A DNA stretch of 6,291 nt from Alphaproteobacteria bacterium. Its GTDB lineage: Bacteria > Pseudomonadota > Alphaproteobacteria > M2410. The stretch lies in assembly GCA_021774955.1 (NCBI GenBank), contig JAJFIN010000363.1, positions 1 to 6,291 of the forward strand, read 5' to 3'. Positions 6,088-6,291 of the stretch are shown here, piece by piece; within the stretch, counting starts at the first letter, position 1; each line of letters starts with the position of its first letter. The notes below the pieces were generated by a model. That model was not told where the DNA came from, did not search any database, and saw only the letters and a list, made by a program, of their open reading frames with translations. A program made the position numbers and the translations under genes.

Positions 6088-6132
6088 ACGCTCCTATTTG
6101 TGGCAGTCGGGCGTTTCTATTAAAATTGCTGT

Positions 6133-6169
6133 CACCCTGAGGAAGGGCGCAGCCCTGTCTCGAAGGGTG
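6133..6169. repeat. REP-like hairpin family 1, copy B (inverted relative to A)
   Basis: This is a 37-bp hairpin. The outer stem is CACCCT (6133-6138) with AGGGTG (6164-6169) and the inner stem is AGGGC (6144-6148) with GCCCT (6152-6156) around a GCA loop. The joints are GAGG and GTCTCGA; GAG and CTC can also pair, leaving a GA bulge. Compared with the reverse complement of copy A the joints are the same while both stems differ by paired changes. Confidence 0.78.
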
Positions 6170-6193
6170 GGCCGCACGCACCACCCAACAATT

Positions 6194-6228
6194 GTCACCC
6201 CGGAATCGCGCCAGCGATGTCCGGGGTC
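6194..6228. repeat. REP-like hairpin family 2, copy C
   Basis: ACCCCGGA (6197-6204) pairs with TCCGGGGT (6220-6227) and ATCGC (6205-6209) with GCGAT (6214-6218) around a GCCA loop, with one bulged G (6219). This makes a stable 13-bp stem. The 8-mer AACAATTG occurs directly on the left (6187-6194) and again on the right (6237-6244). Confidence 0.75.
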
Positions 6229-6258
6229 TGGCGACAAACAATTGGCTCTCATGTGAAA

Positions 6259-6291
6259 CCCGGATCCCGGACAGCACTGCGTGCTTCCGGG
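6259..6291. repeat. REP-like hairpin family 2, copy D (cut by window end)
   Basis: TCCCGGAC (6265-6272), then AGCAC (6273-6277), a TGC loop, GTGCT (6281-6285) and TCCGGG (6286-6291) form the same hairpin as copy C in the opposite direction, including the unpaired C beside the stem. An additional CCCGGA (6259-6264) could compete for the same partner. The right edge is lost at the window end; the half copy at 6009-6026 suggests that ATGAC follows. Confidence 0.68.

Larger units (their letters stand above)
5808..6291. other. Gene-free region upstream of the diguanylate cyclase gene
   Basis: The first 150 bp (5808 to about 5960) are AT-rich and should contain the leftward promoter of the diguanylate cyclase gene; no convincing -35/-10 pair could be fixed. 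From about 5969 to the window end the DNA is a run of hairpin repeats listed separately. The only sizeable frame (6080-6277 minus) is made entirely of these repeats and is not a gene. Confidence 0.65.

Noticed and set aside
6080..6277. 65-codon minus-strand open frame at the right end
   Set aside because: It is built entirely from hairpin repeats B, C and D and unrelated flanks, so it is not a plausible protein.

Overview
The window is about 6.3 kb of moderately GC-rich DNA that reads as ordinary alphaproteobacterial chromosome, probably Rhodospirillales-like. The assignment rests on the protein sequences (SecA, ArgJ, MutT), on the gene order secA / parvulin-type PPIase / argJ / GNAT / mutT, which I recall as common in that class, and on the type of intergenic palindromic repeats. 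It was made by reading alone, with no database search. I see no tRNA, rRNA, CRISPR array, integrase or intact transposase.

Layout. Positions 1-630 (minus strand) hold the first 210 codons of secA, cut by the window edge just after its Walker B motif. A 446-bp divergent spacer follows (631-1076). Then comes a plus-strand block that looks like one operon: a membrane-anchored PpiC/parvulin-like protein (1077-2012), argJ with an unusually long basic N-terminus (2077-3522), a RimJ/RimL-type GNAT acetyltransferase that overlaps or abuts argJ (3503-4150), and mutT (4147-4548), which shares an ATGA stop/start with the GNAT gene. On the minus strand, convergent with mutT, lies a globin-coupled sensor diguanylate cyclase gene (start 5807). 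The last 484 bp (5808-6291) carry no credible gene but contain a dense cluster of REP-like hairpins.

How the genes relate. SecA (protein export) and the PPIase/chaperone (folding at or beyond the inner membrane) fit together in envelope biogenesis. ArgJ makes ornithine and N-acetylglutamate for arginine synthesis. MutT cleans 8-oxo-dGTP from the nucleotide pool. Tight spacing suggests argJ, the GNAT gene and mutT are translationally coupled, although no shared pathway is evident. The globin/GGDEF protein would link oxygen (or NO/CO) sensing to cyclic-di-GMP.

Most notable points. (1) The diguanylate cyclase frame is interrupted by one in-frame TAA (4830-4832). The next 55 codons in the same frame still encode the missing end of the GGDEF domain, which indicates a recent nonsense mutation, a sequence error or a recoded stop. 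(2) Nearly the whole gap between mutT and that gene is a perfect 26-bp inverted repeat followed by an exact 19-bp tandem copy of one arm; the first arm contains the mutT stop codon. (3) The right end holds two hairpin families, each present as inverted copies whose stems differ by compensating changes, with an 8-bp direct repeat flanking one of them. I did not find a clear new multi-gene system.
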